Below, piece by piece: positions 36,170-51,100 of a stretch of DNA of 64,000 nt. Position 1 is the first letter of the stretch. Every line of letters begins with the position of its first letter. The notes under the pieces are model-generated. The model was given only the letters and a program-made list of their open reading frames with translations, was not told the DNA's origin and ran no database searches. Position numbers and translations under genes: made by a program. The stretch is from the NCBI GenBank assembly GCA_935421135.1, contig OW285189.1, forward strand, positions 23,872,298 through 23,936,297, given 5' to 3'. Source of the DNA: Bugulina stolonifera (taxonomy: Eukaryota > Bryozoa > Gymnolaemata > Cheilostomatida > Bugulidae).

Positions 36170-39100
36170 GTAAGTAGCTCAGCATAGAGTGAGCTGTAAT
36201 CTGTTCTATTGGTGTACAATGTATATAATATGTTACTTTATGTTGTAGAGTTGTTTATCCTAAGAAGCACATTATACTATGTGTTATATCGGGTTGGAAA
36301 TATGGGAGTTTATATTAGTTATGATGGTTATAATAGTCTATATTGTACATGTATACTGGCCAATTACAAACATTTTAGAAGTTTGCACATCTCACCAATA
36401 AAATCAGCAGTGTCATGCATCACAGATGTTTCTCTGACAAAAATAAACTTTGAGTTCCAGACGTACGCTGGTTATCCATGTATATGTTGTGTATTTTGAG
36501 TTTCCTCCCCCTACAACTAATTTCTGTGAGAAACAGGCTAAAGATTATTATAGACGAATAAACCTGTTGACCTTTGTATTGTTCTAGGATACTGATATAA
36601 TATTCACTAACCTGTAATTCCACATCTAGATAGTTCATACACTTTAAAACTTATATGTGTTATATGCATTACTGTACTATATTCATTGTCAAAGTTTATG
36701 GTGGTGTTATGTGAATATGTGGCGTACCTACATGTCCATATATATGGATGTAGGTGACCTGCATGTGTGTAGGTGTAAGCGGATTTAGATGAGTGACATA
36801 AAAATGTATGTGAATGTTGTTTGTGAAATAGTGGGATTAGCCAATCGATATTGCCAAACTAATAATAGTTTGAATCTTATCTAAACATTATAAGATAGCT
36901 CTAGATATGCATCTACATTTTTTGATGGATTTGATGTTAATGTTTGCCTAGTACTGAGTGTAATTATGTAGCCTGTAGTATAATACACTGTATATTAACA
37001 AACAAGTTTATCTTATAGCACAGCGTGTAGAGGTGACACGTGTGACTGTGTAGTAATAATATTCATATGCTCTCTAGAACAAACTGGTACAATGTACATC
37101 CAGTGGAGCTGGTGAATTAAGAGTTGTGTCCTTCTGGCATTATGATGATAGAAACTATGGTAGTGATACATGTAGTTGTAGTTTTCTATATAATGATAAA
37201 TAGACCTGTACTATGATAATATATAGTTCTATGACAGTATAGTTACATGTATATGGTAGTACAGTTCTACGAGATGATCAAATTATAAAAAGTATTCTGT
37301 AAAACTGAGGAATTCAACTAAATATTATAATATGTGTGAAAATTATTTGTTAGATCGAATACATCTGCTACATGGTGTCTGTACTATTCTGCTCTTTGTT
37401 AGAAAATGTTGCTAATCACACTTGAGTTATGGGAACGTTTCAAACTTGTCTCTATATAGCATATAGTATATCGACCTGTATATAGTCCAAGATCTCGACT
37501 TTGTGTATGTGAAAAGTGATATATTATTATAATTGTATTGCTTTAGAGGCCTGATATGTAAATTGTTATATAGTTCTGATAAATAATGCAAGTAAGCTTT
37601 ATTTTATGGCTTAGCAGTATAATTAGCTTGATATCTCATGCACGCCCTGCATATTATGATAATATGATATAATTTGGGAATTTATTTTATGCCACTGATA
37701 CTATTATTATATTCATGATTGAGAGGCTTACCCAGTAGTATCTATTGGGATTAGTCAGTGCAAAGTTTATATAATACACTACACATACTATAGCTTATCC
37801 CTGCTGGTGACTAGACAGTGGATTTTTAGGCTGACATGTCCTATCTCTATCTCTCATTTATTATCTTTTGGCAATATTTACTTGGTTTCAGGTATTGCTG
37901 ATTAGTAGGAGGATATTTGTTCAACTTTATCCCAGTTTTGCTCTCTTAGAATGATCAGCTGGTACTCTATATTTTGGAGTTATATCCTCATAGCCACAGT
38001 GCTCTATTACATGTATGTTATTGTAATAGAGACCCATCAGATAGATATACAACAGTGATATACATGTATCTATAGGTACTACTAATAGATTTGACTCTGC
38101 TATGTGAAATGTTTATATTATATTGGACTGCTATATTATTATCTGTACTCCCACGATGTGTTGTGATTTGAGTTGTCTTATTCCCTTTTACTGTTTATAC
38201 TTCATAATCTAAAGTTGTCTTCTCCTTGAATTAACATTATGACTATTATTACAAGTACTAATATTCATGGGTATAGGAGTAGGGAATATTATATGATAAG
38301 GAAAATGGGATGTTCCTACTCAAGTACTTTATGCTATTTGATAAGTAGAAGTGTGGCTTGCTAGTATGGTAATCGTGATATTGTAGAATTTATTCCTCGA
38401 AAGAAGTTTTAAAGAAATCATTTCTGATGTAGGGCGGTTGTAGTTCTATGATCAGCTTCTTTTGTACATGACTGTAGCTTCTATACTTAGGTTGAAGAGA
38501 GGATAACTCTCAATTCTTAGCCACTGATCTTTGCTTGCTATTGTAGTGAGTCTAGTAGTAGTATGTTCACTCTGTAATGATATTCTAGTGTTGCTGAGAT
38601 CAATACAACAACACCAGAATGTCATTGTAGATACGATCTGTGAAATGGTATTTGTTGTTTTCCTACTTTGAAATAGCAATCACATGTCAGCTCTTGTTTA
38701 TATACTTTCTTGATATCCTACTCCTTGTAAAGCTGCCCAATGTTGACTCGGATCGAATTTTCTGTTATCCCAATACTTGAAAAGTAATTAGAAGTTTTAT
38801 GTGTAGATTTATTATTAGTTTTTTTCTACTTGCCAGTTTCAGGTTTACTGTAAGTTTATTTCTTGGTATTATATAACAAACATTCAATCAACGTAGCACT
38901 GTAGTTGATTGTGATATACACTCATATATAATAGTATATATGACATATATGTGGTATATAATATCCTATAGCACTGTAGGTGATTGGGTGACTTGTTTGT
39001 GCTGTTGCTTTTGAAAACAGCTGACTGAGTGAGGAATTACATGTAGTTGCTCAGTTATTAGTATTGGCATATGTCTAGTGGTGTGGGGTTGATATTTCTA

Positions 39101-42100
39101 CTATATTCTATGGGGGTGTTAATGTTATAATTGGCTAGATTACATAGTTGGTGATATGAATGTAAATTCTGCTAATAGTAGAATAGACTGGTACAGTAGA
39201 TAGACTAGCTGACTAGAGGTAGCAGCAGCCAGCAGACGCTGTGGAATAATGTGTGTAGTATACATGTAATATAGAACTGCTTCGTGACTTCTGGGCTACC
39301 ATGGAACATTATGAAGAGCACAGGAGACAAGATTCTGGTAAGCCAAACATGGGCAGTACTGTATTTAGTCAGTACATTATGGAGTGATGAAGTATACCAT
39401 CAGAAGTTGAATTTTTATATTCACTCTTCCAGTTTACTATAGTGTTGAGACTGTTCCCAATTTTCAATCATTTCTTAGATAATGCTGTAATGTTTAGGTT
39501 GAGGGTGTTCATTTGAGTTGTGTGTATGTAGTACACATGTATAAGTCTAATGATTGTTGTTACATCACACAGGTATACTTTTGATAGTTCAAATAAGACC
39601 ACAGTACCTATGTATGTATGTGTGACTGTCTGTGTGACCTACCTCTAGATTAGAGTAGGCCACTTCACCACATGGTGTACATAATTCTGGACAAGTGGTT
39701 GTATTGGAATGTAATTATATATGTAAATGACACTAGTTCTGAATATTATTATCTCAGTTGTCGTGACCTCCCAGCTTACCCATTGACAGTCAATCTTTCT
39801 CTCATTTATGCTAATGTAGAAATTAAACGAAACTGGCTCCTTCAAAATTGGAAATTTTGTGGTTTTGACTTTCTTAAAAGGGATCTACACCATAGGAATA
39901 AAACTATTTCGCTGCGAGTAGGGTTCGAACCTACGCGGGAAGATCCCAATGGATTTCAAGTCCATCGCCTTAACCACTCGGCCATCGCAGCTGGATGGTG
40001 TGAGATTACCATGGCACTATTCCACTTGGGGCCAGCAATCTGTACCATGGAGCTGATACAAGTAATATCTAATATATTATGGGATTATTGAGATTAATTA
40101 CCACACTGATTGAAGTATTTGTTTTCATAAATTTGCTACAGAAATCATTATTCTTCCCCAAAGAGATAGCTTGTGGTTTTGAATCAACCAATCATATTGT
40201 TACCTTGTCTAGGCCTACATGTTTGTTTGAGATTTCTCAGATTCTAAGGTGGTGAACTGACATGTTATAATTAAAATACATTGTATACAGGTATAACAAC
40301 AGTAATCTGCTCATCACTGCAGCAAATCATGTTTGGAATCTCTTTTCAAAGCCTGCCGCCAATGGATGACATTTTTGGCTTGTTGATAAAATGATAAACC
40401 TGAATGATTGGTGTTGAGTGTCAATATGTGAGATTGGCGAGGAGTTGTAGTGTCTATGTTGTGGATGTGGATTGCCTTGGGTCCTTCACTATGGATAGAG
40501 GTTACAGTGGCCATGTTATGTGTGCAATGGATACATAATATTTTGTATAAATCTATAAATTAACTGTAATAGGTTGAGTTTGCTTAGTGCAAGTACCTGC
40601 AGCTGCTGGCATCCTGCTGATGATCTAGATGAATGAGAATATAGTATAACAATGCACATTGTATACAATTATATGTACATTGTAATATGGCAACTCTGTA
40701 TTTGAACTGAATCTTTGGCAAACTAAGATATTTGTAATTAGTTACTGATAGACTATAATATATTTACACAATATTATAGTTACTGCTACCTGCTGACATG
40801 CTGAAGTCACAATAGATTCTAAATACCTGTAAATGTTCCTAATTCTTAGTTAGTAGAACCCCATATAGACCTACTGTAGTTGTAGTAGGTCTATGTATTT
40901 TATAACATTATTGCATGTTTGTACATCTACAGCTGTGCATAATTATATATTATATATACACATAATCTGACTTTTAAATCGTATAAAATGATAGTAATTT
41001 TTAATATCACTGAACTTCAAAATTGAATAGGAATTTTTTAGAAAATACATTATACATGTAGCACTTTCACAGGTAGTCGCAGTAGGTGTGTTACTATTAT
41101 TGTGTCATGTTCTCTACTTTATCACCTACATGTAACTTGTACTTTCAGATGTGAGGGATAAGATACAAACAAAGACATTCACTAAGTGGGTGAATAAACA
41201 TTTGAAAAAGGTGAGAGTTAAATTTCAACTCCTTACGTCCTTGCCTACTACCGCACTGACATATTAGTGCTGCTGCTGCCCTCACTTGACAGGTTGTGAC
41301 AGGTCAATATTTTTGACACTTTATTATAGAGCAAATATCTACTCCATTATACAGACACAGTATGACACAGAAAATTATTAGCGAATTTGTCATTCTGTTA
41401 AATTCCCAAAAGTTGAAACACATAAACAGTATCTGCTTTTAGTGTAGTCAGATATTGCTCAGCACTAAGTGTTAGTTGTACTTTTGCTAGCTCTACCTGC
41501 ACACAAAGTATATTCTTGTTTGTCTCTCTGGTGAACCAAAAAATCTCCACATTCCACAGTAGCTTCTTCTGATACATGCCAATTCTAATGTTATAAATAT
41601 TGATTTGTGTACAGTGTATAATATGTGTATTATGTACCATTGCCACCAATGTCATGGGAACACAAATAATACCAAACAGTTTTACCAATAATATTCTAGA
41701 TTCATTTACCCTCTCAATCTGTGGAGTTGTAGAAAATATTAGGCTAGTTTTATATACTGTACATTTGTGTGTGTAGATTGGTTCATTGGGCTGCTGTTGG
41801 AGGCATAGTTTGGTTTTATAGCAGAAGTTGTCCTCTCATGTTTTCTCAATGATATAATAATATTAGTATAATAAAGTGTTTTTAGTGTCAGTGTCTATGA
41901 AACATACATTATTAATCAGAATTCTGGGAAACATGTTATATGAATTGACGTTCCAACAGCACAACCTCTTATTTTTACATGTGTGCTACTAAAAATGTAT
42001 GTCCAATTCGGTTGTGTAACCTAGGTAATATATATCCATACAATGGCTCACAGGCTCAATAATAACCAGGTACAGTGTATTTTTAATGATGACAATAAAA

Positions 42101-45100
42101 TGAGTTTGCTCACAACAGATCTGTTATCTATTATAATATTATCTATTTCTAGCGGCACCAAATAATTCAGGATTTATTTGAAGACTTCCGAGATGGTACA
42201 AAGTTACTGACCCTGCTGGAAGTACTGACCTCTCAGATATTGGTAGGGATGGAGTTAACCAAACACTTATTATTATATCACATACTTATGACAACAACCG
42301 TTAATATACCATATATGTGTATATCTCAATCACATGTTGATGTGACTTGTCCTGAATTCACTATAATGCTATATTCTTCATATAATTATTATTGTTTAGC
42401 CTCGTGAGAGAGGACGACTCCGGTTCCACAGGCTACAGAATGTAAAGGCTGCTCTCGACTTCCTCTCCTACCAGAATGTGAAGTTAGTGAATATTCACCC
42501 GGAGGAGATAGCTGATGGGAATCCAAAGATTACACTAGGACTGGTGTGGATAATTATTCTCAAGTTTCAGGTATTTTATCTCTCTATATATTGTATGTCT
42601 TACTGCTACATAGTAGCTCGTATTGTATATTGTGTGATGGCTATGCTAGTAGGAACAAATAGTGTATCATTTACTACTGCCATCCCAAAGTATCTACAGT
42701 ACAATGTATACATGTACATGTAGATTATGGAAAATAATATGGAGCCAATTTAGAAGTTGTCCCATCTTGCATAGCATTTAATAGGATTATGCTAAATGGG
42801 TTGTTGTTCCTCTGTTTCAGTTGTTTAAAGGGCTACAGAAATGATAATATTTTGTTTGCTATATCTAAACTTCAAGCCCTGAAGCTGCTATATTCACTTT
42901 ATTAAAACTCTGAAAATAATTTGGGCTGGGATATGCCAGCATATAAAATTATCATGAAAAGTGGGTTCTGGAAAAGGAAGTCCTAAGTTACAGGGGTGTT
43001 GCCCACATCCTGTATGACGTGTGAAGGCCCATAGCTTGGCTTTCTAATTATAGCCATGTGTAGGGGAGTTACCAGGTGCCCCATACTTAACACAGCAATC
43101 TCACAGCTATGAGCTTTCTGTAATTATTTGGCTTATGTAATCCTATGGTTTTCTCAATAATAATATGGCTAGCCATTGAGTAATACAGTTCAATCAGGCC
43201 AAGCAAGGGAAGCTATGATCCGAGGATATTGAGACAAAAAATCCTGTAGTTGTTGACCAAAGCTTGTTGAGGGCTACGGCTATGTTGTAGCAATATAATA
43301 CTTCTGCAGATATTGTTAGTATATTATACATGTATACATGCAAAATAATTTTGATATTTAAATTACAAGTGGCAGTATAATATGCATGTAATAGTTGTTA
43401 TATAGACCTACATGCACATCCAGACCTGTTTGAGATTATAAATATGTTCAACCATGTTACTTATTAATACAAATCATGTACATGTAGGTACAGATATACA
43501 GTAATACTTGCATGAAAATATAGAGTAGAAAATATATACATGTAGTATATACATTTTGTAGTACATGTATATTATACTAGATAGACTATAATACGTTATA
43601 TTACATTGAATTATAAACACAGTATATACATATAGTATAACTACATGTATATAATAACATTATAATATAATGTTATTATGCGTTATGGTCTAATACAGTA
43701 TCAGCATGTACATGTATCACAACATGCATGCATTGTGTTACTGTATATTAAAATATACTGCACTCTAACACAAGTAAATATTTCATTGAAGGGATAGGAA
43801 GTAATGCAACTGTTATTCAAGCCAATTGAGAGTGGTGTAAGTGTGGCATACATAATTTGGGCCACATGCTGTAGTAAGCAAATGCACATAAAACAAGGAA
43901 ACATGGCAGAACTGAGGTACTCTGTTGTAACAAGCAAAATTTTGCCAAAGATACAGTGATTAACTAGATCCAAGTTTCTGTTTGAAGCCTAGACTTGGAA
44001 TAGCAGATTAGATGAAGATATTGGGTACTGCTGGCATTAATATTCCCACCCATTACCTATGCTGGAATTTCAGCTAAATTAACCACACTAATTTAATTGG
44101 CTAGGCTTTGTTATGTAACAACTTCCATTTTGTTTCCACAGTTACAGAGTAAACAAAGTTTACATCCTTTGTAATTCAAAATGGCAGAATGAGGGCTTGC
44201 AGTGTTTTCCATTAGCAGACAACAGACAAACTGATTATGTTATATGAATTTTTGTTGCATATATTGAAAAATAATAACCTATATAAGATAATTGCTACAT
44301 GAAAAGGCATGATTTCAGTAGTACTTTAAGGTAACTCTATTGTACATTTATATTATGCTTTGGCTTCCTGTCCTACAGTTCATAGCCTCAGTACCTCTCC
44401 ATTCCCAAAGTGGTTCAACTCCTCTAGCAGTATGGCCTTAGCTGTTGCTTCATTAGATGCTTGTATAATAATCAAAGAGACACAACTCCTCCTACCTCTA
44501 GCATTCTAAGTTGCTTAGGTTATGCTATTCACTGGTCTGGGTGCTTAGTCTTTGCAAGTAATAGATGAGGTGGTAGATTAGTAGAAATTAGACTGCAAAT
44601 GTTATTGTTGTTACCCCAACATTTGGGGAAGGGGGAGCACATGAATAATGTACTAGTTTGCCTTAGTTTCCATACACTGCTTTATAGAAGCTTATAAAGT
44701 AAACTAGTCAGTCATTTCTCATAGGCTGTGTTGCTCGCTGCACACCTCATTGGTACACTTGAGATATGATCTGAGTAGGGCCTACATAGTTCAATCATGA
44801 TTGTATTAGTGATAAATGGGATTGTCTTCTCTAGAGATCCACTTCTTATAATAGCTTATCTTTTTCTCATTACAACCAGATAAGAAATTAATTATGATAA
44901 ATTATAATAGGTATAATTATAATTAGTACACAACTAGACTAAACAAATTAATTTAGCTTGGTGGGTCTTGTCTGAAGGCCAAGGGGTTGATCCTATCGGT
45001 GTCACTGAGCTGTACATACTAGTGGTGGATTCTAGTACTTTATGATGCTACACCAACATATATTATAGTATTATAATAGGCGATAGGCATATAGGCAAGT

Positions 45101-48100
45101 GGCAATAGGCAATAAGCATATAGGCAATAGGCATATAGGCGATAGGCATATAGGCGATAGGCAATAGGCAAGTGGAAAGTAAATGCTAAAGTGCTCCAGT
45201 TATCACTCTGGAGGACTACAAGACTACAGCATGTACAAGGTACATTGTACATGTACATACATTGTATATTTGACTTGAATGTCAGTATTTAGGAGTTGCA
45301 TTCCCTATTTATAATAATATTCTACATGTACATACAAATTTGTAAAGCAATGCCTATGTATACCTGAAATGATGTCCATTTTCAAATAATTTGGTTTATT
45401 TTGAGACCATTCATTGAGCTGGAGGACATTTTCCTTTGGATGAAGGTTTAGTTTTATGTACATACTATTATAATAATAATAGTATGTCAATACAAATAGA
45501 CTAATGCTATAGAGTTGGACTACTGTAACATAGTATGTTGACACTGTACATGAATGGGACTTGTCCCCTAATCAAACACTCCATTTTGACTATCCCATTC
45601 ACTCATGAAAACTGTCAATATTAAATGAAGCAGCTCTCCCAAGTGTCTTGGGGATGTGAGTGTGTGAGAATAATGTCCATTGTGATTGCTCATGTCTTAC
45701 CTCAACATATTAATCTCAGCTATCAGTCAGTCAGTCAGTCAGTCAGTATGGTGATTAACATGCTTAGGGGATATGAGATGTGTTACCGTGGTTACGTTGA
45801 ACCCGCACATCAAGGTGAAAGTCGTAGGGTGTCTACCTGGCGCTCCCCCTAATCTAAAATAAATACAGTTTAATCTGACAACAATCTCTGATAACGCTGA
45901 ACTTATTTGTATGAACCAGCATAGCTCAAAGAGTTGTTTTGATGATCCACCAATAACGTGCATACTCTGCAAGGATATTTTCACTAGACCTCTCTCTTTT
46001 TATTGAAAGTTATTCAATTGAACAATGGAATAGTTGGCAATTAATTTGGGGTTGCCTTTCATTGCTTCTGTTCAACTGAAATGTGCATTCACGCTTCACT
46101 GTCGGCTATTATTGTTGATAACTGATGAATCAGTCATAGTATTTGTGTGCTTAGAGAGGATAGGCTGCACCTATACAAGGGATCAACTCTGTACATCAGT
46201 ACAATAGAAAGTGATACATACATGTACACAGTAGATACATAGTTTTAATGTGTGTACTCACCCAGTCAGCTTTAGCATCTACTTGTATCCGCTGCATCAA
46301 CTCACTCAGTCTGATAAGAAACTGGAGTAACAAAATCTCAAGTCAGCGACTTCAAAGCTTCAGTCGTCCCGTGGGCTATTTGTTCTGCTCTTCACTGAAT
46401 TACATGGCGCTTGTATGACAAGTGGATACTATCTACAACTTACTCTCGGAATGTCAAGGATATATTATTATTATTGTTGTTTTACTTGTTAACTGGGCAG
46501 ACCTTGAAAATCAAACATGTCAGCCTCAGCATCCCCGTCGATGTATAAAATCGAGAAGAAAGACAAGCGGTTGTTTGTTAACGCTGGAGCTTCACTTAGA
46601 GGTTTGTTCACCAGGAGATCCAAGAGATCTAAAAAGAAGGGACATGACGACGGACAGGTAAGCCTACTTACCACTTGTTTACGATGATGTTGCTTTACTT
46701 TGCTGTTTGCTGTCCGACTGAGGTTCGATGGGATTCTTTAGATACTTGTTGTAGAATCTAGTAGTCTTACTCATCAGGACATTTGCGATTTGTCTCTCGG
46801 TTGCATCGTGGGGTTTTAGTTTAGTTTAGAGCTTTCATTTGTTTGTAATACTTCTAGTCGCGACTCCATTACTACCTCCCAACTTGGCCACTGCTCATAT
46901 TTTAATGTTTCCAGTCAATGGTGCCAAGATTTTCAAGCCGTACTGCATCTTCTGACTACTATTGCCCATGTTTCTACTTTTGTTCAATATATAACTGTTC
47001 AGAGTTACCAGCCTATAATCAATTGCTTGGTAATTGCCTACTAAGTTCTACAAGTTGTTGAAGATTTGAATAGTAAGCTACTCTACCAAAGGTCTTGCGA
47101 TAACCTGAATTTCCACACTCGCTACCTCCCACTTTGGTTATATTTGTATGCTTATTATCGTGGCCTTGTTGGCCATTTAGTTTGACTACTGTTTCGCGTT
47201 ATATAAACAGGTAAACTCTATAGGCCTATAGTAGAATCATCCCCCTCTGTTGTCGAATACATGTACGTGTATGATATATTACACTGTGCAAGCTTGCATA
47301 CTGGAAATAATCTAGCTGAGTTATCACCTTCATGTTGGATGCTGTGGATGGTGCACTGCCAGCATCTTGTTTTTGGTATTATTTGTTTACATTTAGCATC
47401 TGTTATTTGGTGGTGAAAGCAAGATATGGCTTGTGTAGTTCATGATAATAGTCTTCAACTTGTGCAGTATCTCTCCCATTACTGTCCTGTTATTATGATA
47501 CATGTACATGATACTGTACATGTCACTATCACTCGGCTATTAGACATAATAAATACCAAAAAAGGTAGGAAGGTAAATGTAGGAGTGCTCTAGCACAGTC
47601 TGTATAATATTTCTGGTGTGTTGAGAATAATGGTAGAGTGGTAACCCCAATGGGCTGTCAGTCAGACTGAAGGGAAACCACCAGGTGAGCTATGAATCAA
47701 AGAGTTAGTTAGCGCTTTACACCTTCTGAGTACACAAGATATGTTGGAGATTATATAAATCAGTACTAGCAGGTGCTCTGTTGATCTAATGACATACTGT
47801 GATATGGTAATGAGGGTTGTCTTCTTGTCACATGGAAATGCAGTGGTTTGAATAATAACAGTCAACTATGGCTAGTAATTGTTCAACTAGTATTTCTCAG
47901 TGCAACCCAGACACATGGACATAATATAATTGTTAGATTGTTATTATTAGTTTGGTGTTCGACACTGTACAGTATCTACATGACTGTTAGTAGCCTACCT
48001 GTGCTATAATTTATCTTCACAGGTGATATTTACAAAGCTTACAAGGTTGAGTGGAACAGTAGCATTGTGTACTTGACCCACACAAATACATGAACATGTA

Positions 48101-51100
48101 GACCCCAAGGCAAAAATATTTATGGCTAGTTAGTCAACTGATAGACATTACAAAACATTGAAAGGTGAAATGTGTATATATCATGTATATTATAATTAAC
48201 TTTTCACTTGATGCCAATTATTCTAGTATGGCTTCAATTAGGCATTGAAAACGTAGTGCAGAGGTCTTGCTGTCTGCTATCTGTCAGGGTCAGTGCTAAA
48301 TCCAGTAAAACGAAGAATGAGGGTTTCTCACCCAGTGCTATAGTCTGTCACTGTGGGCTAATAAAGTTGGAATTGCCTCATCACATACTTCATGTTGCTG
48401 TAGGGCTAGTAGAAAATGTTCAATATCCTAAACTGACTGGCCAGGTTTACATGTTATAATGTTTTAATGTTATAATGAGTAAGGGTAGGTTCTGAACCAG
48501 GGCCTGCACACATTTCTTATGAACACATGTTGGCAGATATGATAACCGAATGTTCATCGTATAATTCTGTGCTAACTGCATTCTAGTCTCTGGTGTGTCT
48601 TAGATGGCTGCCACATTGTCATAATCACAACGATCTACATGTTGAAGGATTTAGTTTGGGGAGGGCATCCAGAGTTCAGGCTAGAGAGGATTGTGAAGGT
48701 GACTTTACTTCGGATATGGCTATTCTGTCTCCAAACCTATAGAACTTTTTGATTTTGCACTCTAATTATTCTGTGCTGGGCAGTATAATATATATGACAG
48801 AGTTCGTTGGCTTGTTAATCAGTACTAGTGAAGTTTTATTACTTGCTGATATAATTAATAAACACTTAATGCTTCCAAATTCTAGTTTTTAAGTAAACAT
48901 AAAATTTGTAATAACATTGACAAGTATAATTGCTTGGCTCACAGTGAATAGTTTGATTTGTTTGCCTATTATGTTATCTTATACTTACCTGCTTTGAATT
49001 TCAACAATTTATTACACATTGATACATGAGGAGCAGACTGGTTATAGGCAATGTAGTAGCACATTAGCTGTGTAAATATTCTCTAATTAAAATACATAGG
49101 CCTATGCATGTATTTTCTCTGTTGACCAAATTAATTATGCAGAAAATATGCAATCGTTGGTGTTCTTTGTGCATATAAGGATCGTATCTAAGTCGAATAT
49201 CATTTTCTTTCATCAGTTTGTATTGCTCATTCAATTCCATGACTGTGTTACACAGAGTGGCATGTAGGAATTATCTCCCCATTATTAGGTACAACTGGTA
49301 ATACTTTGAATCTTATTTTCGTTTTCTACGAAATAGTATTAATCTTCCATATTTATTGTTGTTGCTATGGTTTCCATTTGATACCGCCATGTATTTGTTA
49401 TTTATTGTAATCTAACCGGCATGTTTGAACTTCAAGTGTTATTTTGCTTTATTTCCTGGGAGCTTGTGCAGGATTTGGAACCTCTGGTAATTAGTGTCTT
49501 TGCGACCTAAAATTTAGACGCAGGCCAATTTGCTGAAGAATTCTTCGGCCAACTTCCATCACAAGGTCGCGAACACGCCGGTCTGGGCCAACTGTAAAAT
49601 CCTTTTTTTTTGTGCGAGAAACCTGGGTGTGCCCACGAACTAGGGATTGTTTTGCTCAACCAAGCAAAATCTCAATTCAATAGTTTTTTTCGGCCTAGGC
49701 CGGATGGCCATCTTGAGGTTTGTGTTTGCGACCCAGGCTGATCCAAGAGGTCGTGAAGACACTCAATAAGTTAGCAATTGTATAGTCAGTAATACATGGT
49801 AGTAGATGTACGTGGTGCTCATAGGAACCTGTTTTAAAGTAACCTTATATATCTTATCACGTAGCCACTTAATAAGCCTAGGCCTGCACGGTGTTTCGGT
49901 TTCAAACGATGTAAACGATGTGTGAACCCTCGGTGTTAGACATCGGCAAATTTTTTATGCACCGAATCGTACCGGCACCGTGCCTAAACGATATATCGAT
50001 GGTTCGGTGTAGTTCGATGTTATCGAACCGGATCGCTATGCCAGTAGTCATTCAATATTCATGCGGTCTAATGTCACGTGTTCTTGTTTACCTCACTTCA
50101 AACTAGGTTGCATACCTTCGCTAATCCGTTTCCATATTAACTGCCATCGTGGCTGTGATTGATTATCAATGTTGTGGAGGTAATAGTTATTATTAAATTA
50201 TAATAAATTGATTAATAATTACGTAACTTAGCAGATTCTGCGTATATTATATTCTATCGTTTGCATATGATTGCTTTGTTCATGAATAGTGTGCTGAAAT
50301 AGATTAGTAGTATACGATCGAATAATATAATGGATTATTATAAATAATATAATATAATTAAATTTAAACATACCATTGGATTAATTATTTCTATTATAAT
50401 TAATCTACTACTAATGTTTAAATTTGATTATAATCGCTTGTAACTAAAAATAGCTTCAATGCTTATAATAGTTAATCATTATTAATTATGTTTTTTTAAT
50501 TAAAAATCGTTGTGTAGTTATGCTTTTGGTAAGCACCAGCTCTTTATTTATTTAAAATAAGCTAATACTAATGTTCAATCAATATTTTGTAGGTGGAATT
50601 CATCGGACTGAGCCATCGAAATATCAAATCTGAAGACAAATCTGCTAGATTCAATCGGTGGACACACTGAATTACACCAAATCAGCAATCTATCAAGAAA
50701 GCTTGCAAGAAAGATTTCCTACATTATCATTACATCATATGCAACTATGCTAGCGTTTCTTCTTTCTCTTGTGATATGAAGTTAGCCCATGTAATTTTAA
50801 ATTTGTTATCTTTTTGTGTCAATGGTACGAGTGTGGTGGAAACAATGTTTGCTGTTTTTCTTCTGTAATTTGGTCACAATCAGTAATAAATCTAATAAAT
50901 TATATGTAGTCGGTTGGGTGTGTGTCCACCCTCATGTTTTTATATTTAATGTATTTATTAAAATTATATAAAATAGGTGAAGTAAGACCCAATGCAACTT
51001 AAAACTCACTAGACTACATGGGCAAATACAAAATCTTGGAGTAGGAGTAAGCACTGATTACTTTCATTAACTCAGTAGCCACTTAAAGAAAAATAATATA

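Larger units (their letters stand above)
44340..46516. other. Spectraplakin intron and promoter area of exon 1c
   Basis: No coding exon recognised. It contains the ataggc repeats at 45077-45175 and a (CAGT)n microsatellite at 45724-45747. The few hundred bases before 46517 may hold a promoter for exon 1c. Confidence 0.4.
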
